Part shown: positions 7,154 to 15,103 of the stretch, piece by piece
How positions within the stretch are numbered: the stretch's first letter is position 1
Layout: each line of letters starts with the position of its first letter
Origin: Bacteroidales bacterium
Lineage (GTDB): Bacteria > Bacteroidota > Bacteroidia > Bacteroidales > UBA932
DNA: 16,828 bases
NCBI GenBank assembly: GCA_017429885.1
Contig: JAFROA010000214.1
Span: 1 to 16,828 of the forward strand
Direction of reading: 5' to 3'
Position numbers and translations under genes: made by a program
Notes under the pieces: generated by a model
Databases searched by the model: none
What the model was told of the DNA's origin: nothing
The model's input: the letters and a program-made list of their open reading frames with translations, nothing else

Positions 7154-8848
7154 CTACCAGAAATAAATATAGAATGCCACGGTCACGGCCAGGATAATAC
7201 ATGAGTGGATAATGTCCCAAGTGCTCCAGGACGCCCTAGTGGCGGCCTTTTGCTCCGGAGTAGCCGTACCGAAACAGAGTCCTTGGACCTGTTCATCGGA
7301 AGGCTTTGGAGTGAACATGGTCACCACCAGGGCCAGAGCGACGCAGAACAGGAACATCCAAACGCAGAACGCATAGACATTCATCTCGTTGAAAACGAAG
7401 GTGAAAGCGTTGTGGGACTCGGGATTAATTATCATCGTGACCAGTCGCGTCAAGCCTAGCGCCAGACCTGCGATCAATGTCCACATTCCCGCCTTGGGCG
7501 ACGTCCTCTTCCAGCATACACCCAAAAGGAACACCGCGGCGATTGACGGGGCGACAAGGCTCTGGACGCTTTGGATATAGTTATATAGGCTTTTACCCAT
7601 CTTCTGGATCACCAGGATCCAAAGGACACCGAACACAACGACTATCACGGTGGCCAACCTGCCGATACGGACCAGTTTCTTCTCCGGAGTATCAGGGTTG
7701 CGACGCTTATAAATGTCGATCGTGTACAGCATCGCGGATGAGTTGTACAGCGAGGCCAGCGAACTCATGAGAGCGGCGAGAACTCCGCAAATCACGACTC
7801 CTTTCAGGCCGACAGGCAGCAAAGTGTTGACCAGCATCGGGAAAGCGAGATCAGGATTGGCTAGAGTGCCGTCCGCCTGCAGACCGAGTGCGGACGCGAG
7901 CATCTGGCCAGTCTGGGAATCAGGAGTCTTAGTCAGGGCAAAGGCTATCATTCCGGGGATAAGGAACAAGAACACCGGAAGTAGTTTGAGATATGCTCCG
8001 AATATCGTCCCCCTGCGAGACTCCTTCTGATCCTTGCCGGAGAGGACTCTCTGGACGATGAACTGGTCGGTACACCAGTACCAGAAACCGATGATGGCCG
8101 AGCCGAATAGGGCTCCATACCAAGGGAACTCAGTGTCCTTCCCGCTACGCATCAGAGTAGTCATCGAGTCACCATATTCATTGACCGGCTGCGCAGCGCA
8201 GATGTCCATCATGGCGTTCCATCCGCCGAGTTCCTTAAGGCCAATCCAGAGGATTACCAAAGAGCCTAGAAGCAAGATAGGTGTTTGCAAGACCGAAGTC
8301 TTCAGGACTGACTCCATGCCGCCTATAATAGTGTAGATAGCGGTTATTACTACCAGGGCCAAAGCCGCCACCCAGAAGTTGATGCCCAGCAACGCGTTAA
8401 GCGCCAGACCTCCGGCCATTACGGTCACGGATACCTTTGTGAGGACATAACTCGCGAGTGAAAGGTAAGTCAATATGCCACGGCTTTCCTTGTTGTAGCG
8501 CTTCTCCAGGAATTCGGGCATGGTATAGACCATCGAGCGCTGGTAGAATGGCACAAATACCCAGCCGAGAATAAGGATCATCCAACCCTGGATCTCCCAG
8601 TGGGCCTGGGCCATTCCTGCCGAGGCGCCAGTGCCAGCGAGACCGATAAGGTGTTCGGAGCCTATGTTGGAAGCGAATATTGACGCGCCTATCGCCAACC
8701 ATGTCGCCGAACGCCCGTCAAGGAAATAGTCACCGGACGTCTCCTTCTTCTTCCGGAAGACGTCCAGGACAATCCAGACCATCGCCGCGAAGAATACGGC
8801 GATGACTATCCAGTCCCAAGACTGGAGGGTTATTCGGTTAAGATCCAT
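7154..8848 (-). CDS. SSS-family sodium/sugar symporter, probably L-arabinose
   Basis: This inner-membrane protein of 564 residues has about 14 hydrophobic segments and belongs to the sodium:solute symporter family, SGLT branch. The N-terminal region has [20 protein letters not shown] followed by [33 protein letters not shown], a segment highly typical of sugar-transporting members. The family signature appears as [12 protein letters not shown], and [18 protein letters not shown] is also typical. The C-terminus is a single hydrophobic helix with an aromatic end (FYIYFW). It lies 1 nt downstream of the epimerase gene and upstream of araDAB, so its substrate is most likely L-arabinose. Bacteroides arabinose loci are known to carry a similar symporter (called AraP). 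Substrate assignment is by context. Confidence 0.9.
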   Translation of the reverse strand: MDLNRITLQSWDWIVIAVFFAAMVWIVLDVFRKKKETSGDYFLDGRSATWLAIGASIFASNIGSEHLIGLAGTGASAGMAQAHWEIQGWMILILGWVFVPFYQRSMVYTMPEFLEKRYNKESRGILTYLSLASYVLTKVSVTVMAGGLALNALLGINFWVAALALVVITAIYTIIGGMESVLKTSVLQTPILLLGSLVILWIGLKELGGWNAMMDICAAQPVNEYGDSMTTLMRSGKDTEFPWYGALFGSAIIGFWYWCTDQFIVQRVLSGKDQKESRRGTIFGAYLKLLPVFLFLIPGMIAFALTKTPDSQTGQMLASALGLQADGTLANPDLAFPMLVNTLLPVGLKGVVICGVLAALMSSLASLYNSSAMLYTIDIYKRRNPDTPEKKLVRIGRLATVIVVVFGVLWILVIQKMGKSLYNYIQSVQSLVAPSIAAVFLLGVCWKRTSPKAGMWTLIAGLALGLTRLVTMIINPESHNAFTFVFNEMNVYAFCVWMFLFCVALALVVTMFTPKPSDEQVQGLCFGTATPEQKAATRASWSTWDIIHSCIILAVTVAFYIYFW

Positions 8849-8849
8849 T

Positions 8850-9998
8850 TTACCTCACAGAGAAGGCGAACACACAATGGCTTGTGTACTTCTCGCCGGG
8901 CTTCAGGGTAGCTGAAGGCCAGTCGGGCTTGTTGGGGGTGTCGGGATATTTCTGGGTCTCGAGGCAGATGGCGTGACGGAAGTTGTAAACCACACCCTTC
9001 TTTCCGGTGACGGTCCCGTCAAGGAAGTTGCCCGCATAGATCTGGACTCCGGGCTCATCGGTATATTGCTTAAGGGCGATGCCGGTCTCCGGGCAATAAA
9101 GCTCGGCGGCGAGGACAGTGTCGTCTCCCTTGGTGTCGAGCACCCAGTTGTGGTCATATCCCTTTCCATTGTGGAGCTGGTCGTAGTCGGCATTGATGTC
9201 CTTGCCCACGAGCTTAGCCTTGCGGAAATCCATCGGGGTTCCCTCGACAGGAGCGATCTCGCCGGTGGTCATGAAGGTGTCATCCACAGGAGTGAAATTG
9301 GTGGCGTTGATGTAAAGCTCGTCTGCCTCAATGCTGTGGTTAGCAGGGTCACCGGAGAGGTTGAAATATGAATGGTTCGTCATGTTGATGACCGTGGTCT
9401 TGTCGGTGGTGGCCTCGTAACGGATGTCGATGGCGTTATCTTCCGTCAAAGTGAAGGTCACATAGGCTGTGACATGGCCAGGGAAGTTGGCCTCTCCGTC
9501 GGGAGAGTCGAATTTCAGTTTCAGGGTGTTGCCGGAGCCTGAGACAACCTCGGCGACCTTATACTGCCAGCCGTTGGGCCCTCCGTGGAGGCAATGGCCA
9601 TAGTTATTCTGAGGCAGCTGATACTCTACACCTTCCACGGTGATTTTTCCCTGATTGATACGGTTGGCATAACGGCCGATCGTGGCGCCGAAATCAGTCT
9701 GGTTGTTCTCCGGGAAATAATCCTGGATATTGTCGAAGCCAAGGACGACATCCTTGAACTCTCCCTTCTTGTCAGGAACCATCACGGAAACAATGCGGCC
9801 ACCGTAATTGGTGATACTGACTTCCATCCCAGCCTTGTTGGTCAGGGTGTAAAGGTTGATCCACTTCCCGTCCTTCTCCACATGGAAGGCCTCGGGATCA
9901 ATACCGGACTTCAAACCTGTGACTTCTGCCTTCTTTTTTCCGCCGCATCCCATGATCAGGAGAGCGGCCGCGCAAACAGCGAAATACTTTTTAAACAT
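8850..9998 (-). CDS. galM: Aldose 1-epimerase (mutarotase), lipoprotein
   Basis: Mutarotase of 382 residues that interconverts sugar anomers. It has a lipoprotein signal with lipobox LIMGC (C18), so it is probably periplasmic or membrane-anchored. The GalM core follows: ITNYGGRIVSVMVPDKKG, GRYANRINQGK, the catalytic His pair in NYGHCLHGG (about 138) and NMTNHSYFNLSG (H209), and the catalytic Glu E347 in CLETQKYPDTPN. The ATG at 9998 gives a proper signal peptide; an in-frame TTG at 10019 adds seven residues and would abut the upstream stop codon. In this operon it probably supplies the arabinose form taken up by the next gene, a symporter. GalM-type enzymes have broad specificity, so the symbol marks the family, not galactose as substrate. 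Confidence 0.92.
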   Translation of the reverse strand: MFKKYFAVCAAALLIMGCGGKKKAEVTGLKSGIDPEAFHVEKDGKWINLYTLTNKAGMEVSITNYGGRIVSVMVPDKKGEFKDVVLGFDNIQDYFPENNQTDFGATIGRYANRINQGKITVEGVEYQLPQNNYGHCLHGGPNGWQYKVAEVVSGSGNTLKLKFDSPDGEANFPGHVTAYVTFTLTEDNAIDIRYEATTDKTTVINMTNHSYFNLSGDPANHSIEADELYINATNFTPVDDTFMTTGEIAPVEGTPMDFRKAKLVGKDINADYDQLHNGKGYDHNWVLDTKGDDTVLAAELYCPETGIALKQYTDEPGVQIYAGNFLDGTVTGKKGVVYNFRHAICLETQKYPDTPNKPDWPSATLKPGEKYTSHCVFAFSVR

Positions 9999-10019
9999 GG
10001 CTAAAATATTATTAATCAA

Positions 10020-12026
10020 CTATTTCTTCTCAAAAGGCTTGGCCGGAGACGCAGCCCCAAGCTCCGTCGGGAGCCAAACGGCCATCTCCCCCGCTCCCCT
10101 GTGGCACCAGGCGTAATAAGGAATCATGGTCAGTTTGACATCGTCCACCCTCAGACGTCCCATCTGGTCATAATGGAGAGTCTGGGCGACGGTGGAGATC
10201 TTCTCAACCGGATAACCTAGTATATCCCCATGGGCGACCGTCATGGCAGGCACGGGACTCATCAACACGCTCCGGACCGGGAAACTGTTGTCAGCGGCCT
10301 CGGCGCAATAAACGATCGGACCTCTCTCAACAGCGATCTTACCACGGTCGGCCAGGACTTCCTCACGGGCGGTTACGACTCTCGGCTCCATGTCAAGATG
10401 GAGAGAGACCTTGTCACCCTTCTTCCAACTACGGGTTATGGTGAAATATCCTTTATCAAGCTCGGATGAGACTTCCTCTCCATTCACCAGCACCTTGTAA
10501 CCAAGCGACTTCCCGTCAGCATATTTATAGAGCTCACCGGGTGCGACCTCTCCCCTGACCCAGCCGGGAATGCGGAGCTTCAGGGAGAAAGTCTTGGCGG
10601 AGTTCTTGTCAATAGTGACCTGGACATCCCCGTTCCAGGGATAACCTGTCTCCTGCCTCAGGACGACATCCTTCCCGTTCACTTTTTGGGTGAGTGTGTT
10701 GGGCATATAGAGATTGACGTACAAGTCATTCCCGTTGACGGCATAGACATATCCCGGGACGGAAGGAATGAAACGGCAGATGTTCGATGGGCAGCAAGCG
10801 CAACCGAACCAAGGCTTGCGCTCGTATCCTCCGGCCGTCTCCAACGGGTTCGGATAGAAGAACCCGTCGCCTTGGAGAGACACTCCCGAGAGGAGCCCGT
10901 TGTAGAGAGTCCTCTCCAAGACATCGTAATATTTCGACTCGCCATGGAGGAGGAACATCCTGTGGTTGACATAGACATTGCCGATAGCGGCGCAGGTCTC
11001 GCAATATGCCTCAGCGTTCGGCAACTCGTAATTCTTTCCGAAAGCCTCACCCCTTCTGGAGGCTCCGATACCTCCGGTGATATAGTACTTTTTGCTAACG
11101 ATGTTTTCCCAAATCCGGTCAATGGCATCGATATACTCTTTGTCGCCTGTCAGGGCCGCCACGTCAGCGATCCCGGAATACATGTAAGTCGCCCTCACGG
11201 CGTGGCCCACGGCCTCGTCCTGCTCAGTTATAGGCAGATGGGACTGGTTGTAAGGATCCCTGTTGGCGGTGCGTCCCCTCCTGTCGAGGAAGTACTTGGC
11301 CTGGTCGAGATACTTTTTTTCACCGGTCACGAGGTAAAGGCGGCAAAGCGCCATCTCGGCGATCTGGTGGCCGGGAACACTGTCCACCTGGCCGGGGCCG
11401 AGACCGACCTCACGGATCACGCAGTCGGCGTACTTGATGCCGATATCCAGGAAGTTACGCTTGCCTGTGGCCTGGTAATGCGCCACTGCCCCCTCGACCA
11501 TGTGGCCGAGGTTGTAGAACTCATGGCTGAGTTCCTCGACCTTCTCCCATCTTTTCTCTCCGGACCACTCGTGGGGGTGCTTGGGATTCATAGTGCGGGA
11601 GGTGTAAAGGTAGCCGTCCGGCTCCTGGCCTCCCTTGACGATCAGCAGGACGCTGTCGATGTAGGCCTTAAGCTTCTTGTCGGGATAAGTTTGGAGCACA
11701 TAGCTGGCTCCCTCGATGGTCTTATAGACATCAGTGTCGTCAAAAGAGAATCCTCCCACTTTATATTCCTCACTTGGATTTGCGGCCTTGATGAAGTTCT
11801 CGTAGCGACCCGTCTCCTCGCACTTGCTGAAAGCCAGAGGGATAGTCACTTCCCTGGAAGCCTTCAGCCTCTGGCCCCAAAAGCCGTCGCCGACTTTAAC
11901 GGAAGTGAACTGGACCGGGGTAATGGGATAGCCTCCGTCCTGGTGATTTGTCTTCTTGTTCTTGTCGGCAGAGGTCAGAAGAATGATCGCCGCAGCGCAA
12001 AGGAGAATAGTGGTTATTCGTCTCAT
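10020..12026 (-). CDS. GH127 beta-L-arabinofuranosidase
   Basis: Glycoside hydrolase of about 668 residues with an N-terminal signal peptide (RRITTILLCAAAIILLTSA), therefore exported. Characterised GH127 enzymes such as HypBA1 (658 residues) remove beta-L-arabinofuranose and use a zinc-bound cysteine nucleophile. The matching residues are present: E343 and C345 in AYCETCAAIGN, and C411-C412 in FGCACCPSNICRF. The segments GEAFGKNYELPNAEAYCETC and NPLE are also typical. GH146, a related family found beside Bacteroides ara genes, is the alternative. I chose the ATG at 12026: the signal peptide begins there, and the promoter -7 element at 12073-12080 leaves about 40 nt of leader. An ATG at 12068 would sit at the transcription start. 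It is the first gene of the ara operon. Confidence 0.88.
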   Translation of the reverse strand: MRRITTILLCAAAIILLTSADKNKKTNHQDGGYPITPVQFTSVKVGDGFWGQRLKASREVTIPLAFSKCEETGRYENFIKAANPSEEYKVGGFSFDDTDVYKTIEGASYVLQTYPDKKLKAYIDSVLLIVKGGQEPDGYLYTSRTMNPKHPHEWSGEKRWEKVEELSHEFYNLGHMVEGAVAHYQATGKRNFLDIGIKYADCVIREVGLGPGQVDSVPGHQIAEMALCRLYLVTGEKKYLDQAKYFLDRRGRTANRDPYNQSHLPITEQDEAVGHAVRATYMYSGIADVAALTGDKEYIDAIDRIWENIVSKKYYITGGIGASRRGEAFGKNYELPNAEAYCETCAAIGNVYVNHRMFLLHGESKYYDVLERTLYNGLLSGVSLQGDGFFYPNPLETAGGYERKPWFGCACCPSNICRFIPSVPGYVYAVNGNDLYVNLYMPNTLTQKVNGKDVVLRQETGYPWNGDVQVTIDKNSAKTFSLKLRIPGWVRGEVAPGELYKYADGKSLGYKVLVNGEEVSSELDKGYFTITRSWKKGDKVSLHLDMEPRVVTAREEVLADRGKIAVERGPIVYCAEAADNSFPVRSVLMSPVPAMTVAHGDILGYPVEKISTVAQTLHYDQMGRLRVDDVKLTMIPYYAWCHRGAGEMAVWLPTELGAASPAKPFEKK

Positions 12027-12072
12027 CGTAAAGATGATCTTAGTGTCAAACAAATGGTTCTTTTCCAACTAT

Positions 12073-12104
12073 CAAATATAAAGAATATTCGCCGAAAAGC
12101 CAAA
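12073..12104 (-). promoter_or_regulatory. Promoter of the arabinose operon
   Basis: On the - strand TTTG (12104-12101) and TATATTTG (12080-12073) are 20 nt apart, matching the Bacteroidetes consensus. The -33 box lies inside the 37-nt hairpin repeat, so this repeat copy is both the end of the neighbouring gene's transcript and part of the ara promoter. No clear AraR-type palindrome was found between here and the start codon. Confidence 0.65.
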
Positions 12105-12121
12105 CGGCCTTCCGGCGAATG
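12085..12121 (-). repeat. 37-nt hairpin repeat, copy 1 (terminator-like)
   Basis: It is identical over 37 nt to 12886-12922. ATTCGCCG (12087-12094) pairs with CGGCGAAT (12113-12120), with an inner GCC/GGC pairing. On the - strand an AT-rich tail follows (ATATTCTTTATATTTG). It lies downstream of the DUF2442-HTH gene. Confidence 0.75.
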
Positions 12122-12159
12122 ATGTCACGGTGCCATGGCCGACCTGACCAGCCACCCCT

Positions 12160-12187
12160 GTCATTCTGAGCGAAGCGAAGAATCTAT
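12160..12187. repeat. 3'-end palindromic repeat, copy d
   Basis: GTCATTCTGAGCGAAGCGAA followed by GAATCT. It is nearly identical to copy c at 7119-7149 read on the - strand. It covers the stop codon (TGA at 12163-12161) of the DUF2442-HTH gene and supplies its last residues (IDSSLRSE). Confidence 0.75.
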
Positions 12188-12586
12188 GCGAAGCGACATA
12201 AGTTCAAAACCAATCGCTCTTATTGTTGAGAATATCTCCTCAAGCCTTTTTTCCGAAGGCTTTTTCGTACCAGAAATGTATTGTGCGAAAAGGCTTTGGG
12301 AGATCCCCATGCGCCTGGCTACGGCAGAGGCGTTGAGTTCCGGATGCGACATGAACAACTCCCGAAGATCCGTTTTCGGCTTATGCCGGAAGAACTCTTC
12401 AAATAACAGATCCTCATCTAGTTCCGGCCAACGGACACCAAAATCGTCGACGATGAAACAGGCTCTCTGCTCAGATGATGCAAGCCTAAGCCTCGGGTAA
12501 TTAGAGAAAGATTCAGAGGCTACTGCCCCATCATCCCTACGTACCCATACAGCATCATCTGTAAGCCATATCTTCTCAATCTTCAT
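12161..12586 (-). CDS. DUF2442 protein with C-terminal HTH domain
   Basis: This is a protein of 141 residues with two parts. Residues 1-66 form a DUF2442 domain (MKIEKIWLTDDAVWVRRDDG, NYPRLRLASSEQRACF, and the typical end VRWPELDEDLLFEEFF). Residues 74-132 form an XRE-type helix-turn-helix (ELNASAVARRMGISQSLFAQYISGTKKPSEKRLEEIFSTI in pieces). The last residues come from an intergenic repeat, so the native C-terminus may have been altered by its insertion. The ATG overlaps the upstream DUF4160 gene by 11 nt. DUF4160/DUF2442 pairs are widespread and thought to be toxin-antitoxin-like, though I know of no proven mechanism. The HTH suggests this is the DNA-binding antitoxin-type partner. Confidence 0.82.
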   Translation of the reverse strand: MKIEKIWLTDDAVWVRRDDGAVASESFSNYPRLRLASSEQRACFIVDDFGVRWPELDEDLLFEEFFRHKPKTDLRELFMSHPELNASAVARRMGISQSLFAQYISGTKKPSEKRLEEIFSTIRAIGFELMSLRIDSSLRSE

Positions 12587-12830
12587 TCAACTTGTCCCCG
12601 TTATTGAAATACTTGTTCCAGTGTTCAGCGATAACCTCTTGGTTTTCTTCTATAACCGACTCAACAAGTTTAAGTTCAGCAGGTTTCAACCCGTGGTTCT
12701 CAACAAGTTCGACTGGAGCAATCGTAAATTTAGCTCTCGTTCTCCCTTTTATAACATGAATATGAATGGGAGCATGGTCGTTGGAGTAGAACCTAAAAAT
12801 AAAACCAAATAAGATAAATACAGTAAGCAT
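12576..12830 (-). CDS. DUF4160 protein (toxin-like partner)
   Basis: This small protein of 84 residues has the DUF4160 pattern: a hydrophobic start (LTVFILFGFIFRFYSND), then HAPIHIHVIKGRTRAKFTI with its characteristic His-x-x-His-x-His spacing, and a helical second half (LKPAELKLVESVIEENQEVIAEHWNKYF). Family members are usually this size. The ATG at 12830 gives the normal N-terminus. It is the first gene of a pair with DUF2442-HTH, overlapping by 11 nt. The hydrophobic first 13 residues are a usual family trait and not a signal peptide. The family is clear, but its biochemical role is not established. Confidence 0.82.
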   Translation of the reverse strand: MLTVFILFGFIFRFYSNDHAPIHIHVIKGRTRAKFTIAPVELVENHGLKPAELKLVESVIEENQEVIAEHWNKYFNNGDKLNED

Positions 12831-12859
12831 AAGTGGAAGTTTTTCATTTCCGCGAATAT

Positions 12860-12879
12860 AGGTAATAATTTAATTACCT
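12860..12879. promoter_or_regulatory. Inverted repeat upstream of DUF4160 gene
   Basis: AGGTAAT (12860-12866) and ATTACCT (12873-12879) form a 7-bp inverted repeat with a 6-nt spacer, 30 nt upstream of the DUF4160 start. It is a candidate operator for the HTH domain encoded by the second gene of the pair. No convincing TAnnTTTG element was found for this operon; TATATTTTG at 12888-12880 is the closest. Confidence 0.4.
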
Positions 12880-12885
12880 CAAAAT

Positions 12886-12922
12886 ATATTCGCCGAAAAG
12901 CCAAACGGCCTTCCGGCGAATG
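12886..12922 (-). repeat. 37-nt hairpin repeat, copy 2 (terminator-like)
   Basis: It is identical to 12085-12121 and in the same orientation. It lies downstream of the BIG2 lipoprotein gene and upstream of the DUF4160 gene. On the - strand the tail ATATATTTTGAG follows the stem, fitting a terminator for the lipoprotein gene. Confidence 0.75.
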
Positions 12923-12926
12923 TATT

Positions 12927-12975
12927 TGTCATCCTGGGCCTGCCCTGAGCTTGCCGAAGGGCGAAGCTAAGGATC
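12927..12975. repeat. 3'-end palindromic repeat, copy e
   Basis: It begins TTGTCATCCTGGGCC and ends GCGAAGCTAAGGATC, with an inner CCTGCCCTGAGCTTGCCGAA part. It touches the stop codon of the lipoprotein gene (TAG at 12977-12975). It has the same ends as copy d but a longer middle. Confidence 0.65.
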
Positions 12976-15035
12976 TATTTCTTGACGAAGAGATCCCAGG
13001 CTATACCGTCAGGAGAATAGATTGCCGTGTCATTTTTCCAAATGTAATTGTAGGACCTGGAATCGGTATTCCTGTATCCGGAAACATAGGTATCGCCATC
13101 AGGAGTCACGAAGAAGGAATAGAGGTAAACATATTCGTGAACGATTGGAGTGTAAATAATCTCACCGTTCTTGAACACCTCGATCCGGGAAGTCCTGTTA
13201 TTATGCTCAAAGTCATTGTTGACAGCCGCATAAACATCATTCCCGGCAATGCCTATCTCACATGGACTCCCACCTCTCTGGCACACATCGTCGCAGAGCT
13301 GGTATTGTCTCTTCCCATTCTTGTAGGCTGCCAGGATGTTCCTGCCATTGTTGTTTGTACCTTCCCAGACAAGACACCAGACATCATTCCCGGATGCCGC
13401 CACGGCATAGCAGTGCATGTCCCTGGAACCATCACCGAAAGTGGTTTGTGTGACCTTACCATCAACCGAGAGAGTCCACAAAGCAGCGACATCGACATTA
13501 TATTCGTCAGTGAAATAACCAGCGGCATAAAAGTTCCCCTTGGAATCAGCGAACACGTCATATACTTCATAATTAAAGCTTTCATCTGCCTTATAGAGTG
13601 AGAACTCCTTCTCCTCCCCTTCATCGGAGACCCTCAGGACGGAAAGACTCTTCCGGTAGTCCCGCTCGATCTCAATGAAGAAATATCCTCCGCCAGCGGC
13701 CGACTTCCTTCCGTCATACAAGCCGTCAGCATTGATAGCATGAATGTCCACACCGTTCTTGTTAATCAAGAACTTACCATAATAATTATCGACATGGACA
13801 TAGTACATGTTCCCTTCAGGATCCACTCCCGGGGTATAATAGGTCGGGATTCCCAAAGGCTCTCCGCCGTACATCAGATGATTATTCTGGGTCCAATACA
13901 ATCCAGCGAGCGATGAGGATGTCACGATCACTTTACAGGAAGCTTCAAAACCTCCCTCCATGCTCTTCGCGGTAATCGTCGTCTCGCCATGGGACAGTCC
14001 GTTCACAATTCCGTCGGCGTTGACAGTGGCGATGGAAGGGTCTGAGCTTGAGAATGTCACGACCTTGTTGGCGGCATAGTCGGGAGTGAATATCAGTTCG
14101 AGTTTCTTGGGATCTCCGATCGATACCCCAAATCTGTCAGAGGTGAAGGCGATTCCCCTGAGAGTAGGATCCTGAGTCACCGTCAGGTCGCAGGAAGCCT
14201 CAATCTCAGTACCATCTACCCTCGCGAAAATCTTTGTCTTGCCCGCCTTGAGGGGCGTGACGGTGCCGCCTTCAACAGTAGCGACTTCCGGATTTGTGCT
14301 TCTCCATGAGACACTCTTTTCAGGAGCTCCAGCCGGAAGGAACTTTACTGTCAGTTCAAATGTCTCGCCTTCCTTGACTTGTTTGGTCGCTGGTTCCACA
14401 GCGATACTTTCTAATTTGATTTCTTTGGCCGTCACAGTAACCGAGCAAGTGGCTGTCTTGTCTCCGGCCTTGGCAGTGATTGTGGCCGAGCCGGCTTTAA
14501 CAGCGGTCACATTGCCGCTGCCGTCGACTGTCGCCACATTGTTGTCAGAAGATGTCCATGTGACTTTTTTATCTGTGGCATTATCAGGTGCGACTGTGGC
14601 GCTAAGTTTCTGGCTCTCACCTTCCACTATGCTGATCTCTGTCTTATCAATGGTAACGCCTGTGACCGGTACAGTGCTGACGGCAACCGTAACTGAACAT
14701 GTCGCTGTCTTGGAACCATCTGAGGAAGTGACGGTTATCGTGGCTGAACCAGCTTTTACAGCAGTCACTTTACCACTCCCGTCCACTGTCACCACAGCGG
14801 CGTCGGAGGATTTCCAGCTGACCGCCTTGTTCGTGGCGTTGTCAGGAGACACAGTAGCGGTTAGAGACTCCGAGCTCCCTTCAGTGAGGTTGATGCTGGA
14901 TTTGTTAAGTGAGACACCCGTGACGGATACCGTCGCAGGCTCCTTAGGTTCTTCTTTACCGCAGCCGGAGAAAAAACCTACTACCATCATCATGGCAAGG
15001 CCGGCTGATACGATTATTGAAATGGTCTTTTTCAT
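12975..15035 (-). CDS. Surface lipoprotein with four BIG2 domains and propeller-like C-terminus
   Basis: This protein has 686 residues. The start MKKTISIIVSAGLAMMMVVG leads to lipobox FFSGC (C25). The residues after it (GKEEPKEPA) are acidic, like the Bacteroidetes lipoprotein surface-export signal. Four tandem Ig-like group 2 (BIG2) domains follow at about 36-118, 123-202, 206-287 and 291-372, each with the VSWxSSD and VATVdgsG..TAVKAGSATIT pattern; the first two are most alike. Residues 376-686 hold repeated segments such as GNDVYAAV, GNFYAAGY and GDTYVSGY, each followed by a Trp or Lys-Asn-Gly strand, suggesting a beta-propeller. A longer frame begins at 15248, but it overlaps the divergent gene and lacks a signal. 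It is monocistronic with its own promoter. It probably binds or displays something on the cell surface; the ligand is unknown. Confidence 0.88.
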   Translation of the reverse strand: MKKTISIIVSAGLAMMMVVGFFSGCGKEEPKEPATVSVTGVSLNKSSINLTEGSSESLTATVSPDNATNKAVSWKSSDAAVVTVDGSGKVTAVKAGSATITVTSSDGSKTATCSVTVAVSTVPVTGVTIDKTEISIVEGESQKLSATVAPDNATDKKVTWTSSDNNVATVDGSGNVTAVKAGSATITAKAGDKTATCSVTVTAKEIKLESIAVEPATKQVKEGETFELTVKFLPAGAPEKSVSWRSTNPEVATVEGGTVTPLKAGKTKIFARVDGTEIEASCDLTVTQDPTLRGIAFTSDRFGVSIGDPKKLELIFTPDYAANKVVTFSSSDPSIATVNADGIVNGLSHGETTITAKSMEGGFEASCKVIVTSSSLAGLYWTQNNHLMYGGEPLGIPTYYTPGVDPEGNMYYVHVDNYYGKFLINKNGVDIHAINADGLYDGRKSAAGGGYFFIEIERDYRKSLSVLRVSDEGEEKEFSLYKADESFNYEVYDVFADSKGNFYAAGYFTDEYNVDVAALWTLSVDGKVTQTTFGDGSRDMHCYAVAASGNDVWCLVWEGTNNNGRNILAAYKNGKRQYQLCDDVCQRGGSPCEIGIAGNDVYAAVNNDFEHNNRTSRIEVFKNGEIIYTPIVHEYVYLYSFFVTPDGDTYVSGYRNTDSRSYNYIWKNDTAIYSPDGIAWDLFVKK

Positions 15036-15071
15036 AGATTTAATTATTTGGAAATAGTTTCGCATTATTTT

Positions 15072-15103
15072 CAAATTTATAAAACTATTCCCTTTTCCGC
15101 AAA
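15072..15103 (-). promoter_or_regulatory. Promoter of the BIG2 lipoprotein gene
   Basis: On the - strand TTTG (15103-15100) and TAAATTTG (15079-15072) are 20 nt apart. The leader to the ATG at 15035 would be about 30 nt. The -33 box overlaps the left arm of the inverted repeat at 15092-15141. Confidence 0.65.

Noticed and set aside
12027..12068. Longer start of the GH127 protein (MEKNHLFDTK)
   Set aside because: The ATG at 12068 lies at or before the predicted transcription start, and the signal peptide begins at 12026.
10686..12122. 478-residue + strand frame opposite the GH127 gene
   Set aside because: It is a long mirror frame caused by the GC-biased third positions of the GH127 gene. 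It has no motifs, and the opposite strand carries intact catalytic residues.
14239..15057. 272-residue + strand frame with Val/Thr/Leu-rich repeats
   Set aside because: It is the antisense image of the repeated BIG2 domains; its repeats follow from those of the real gene.
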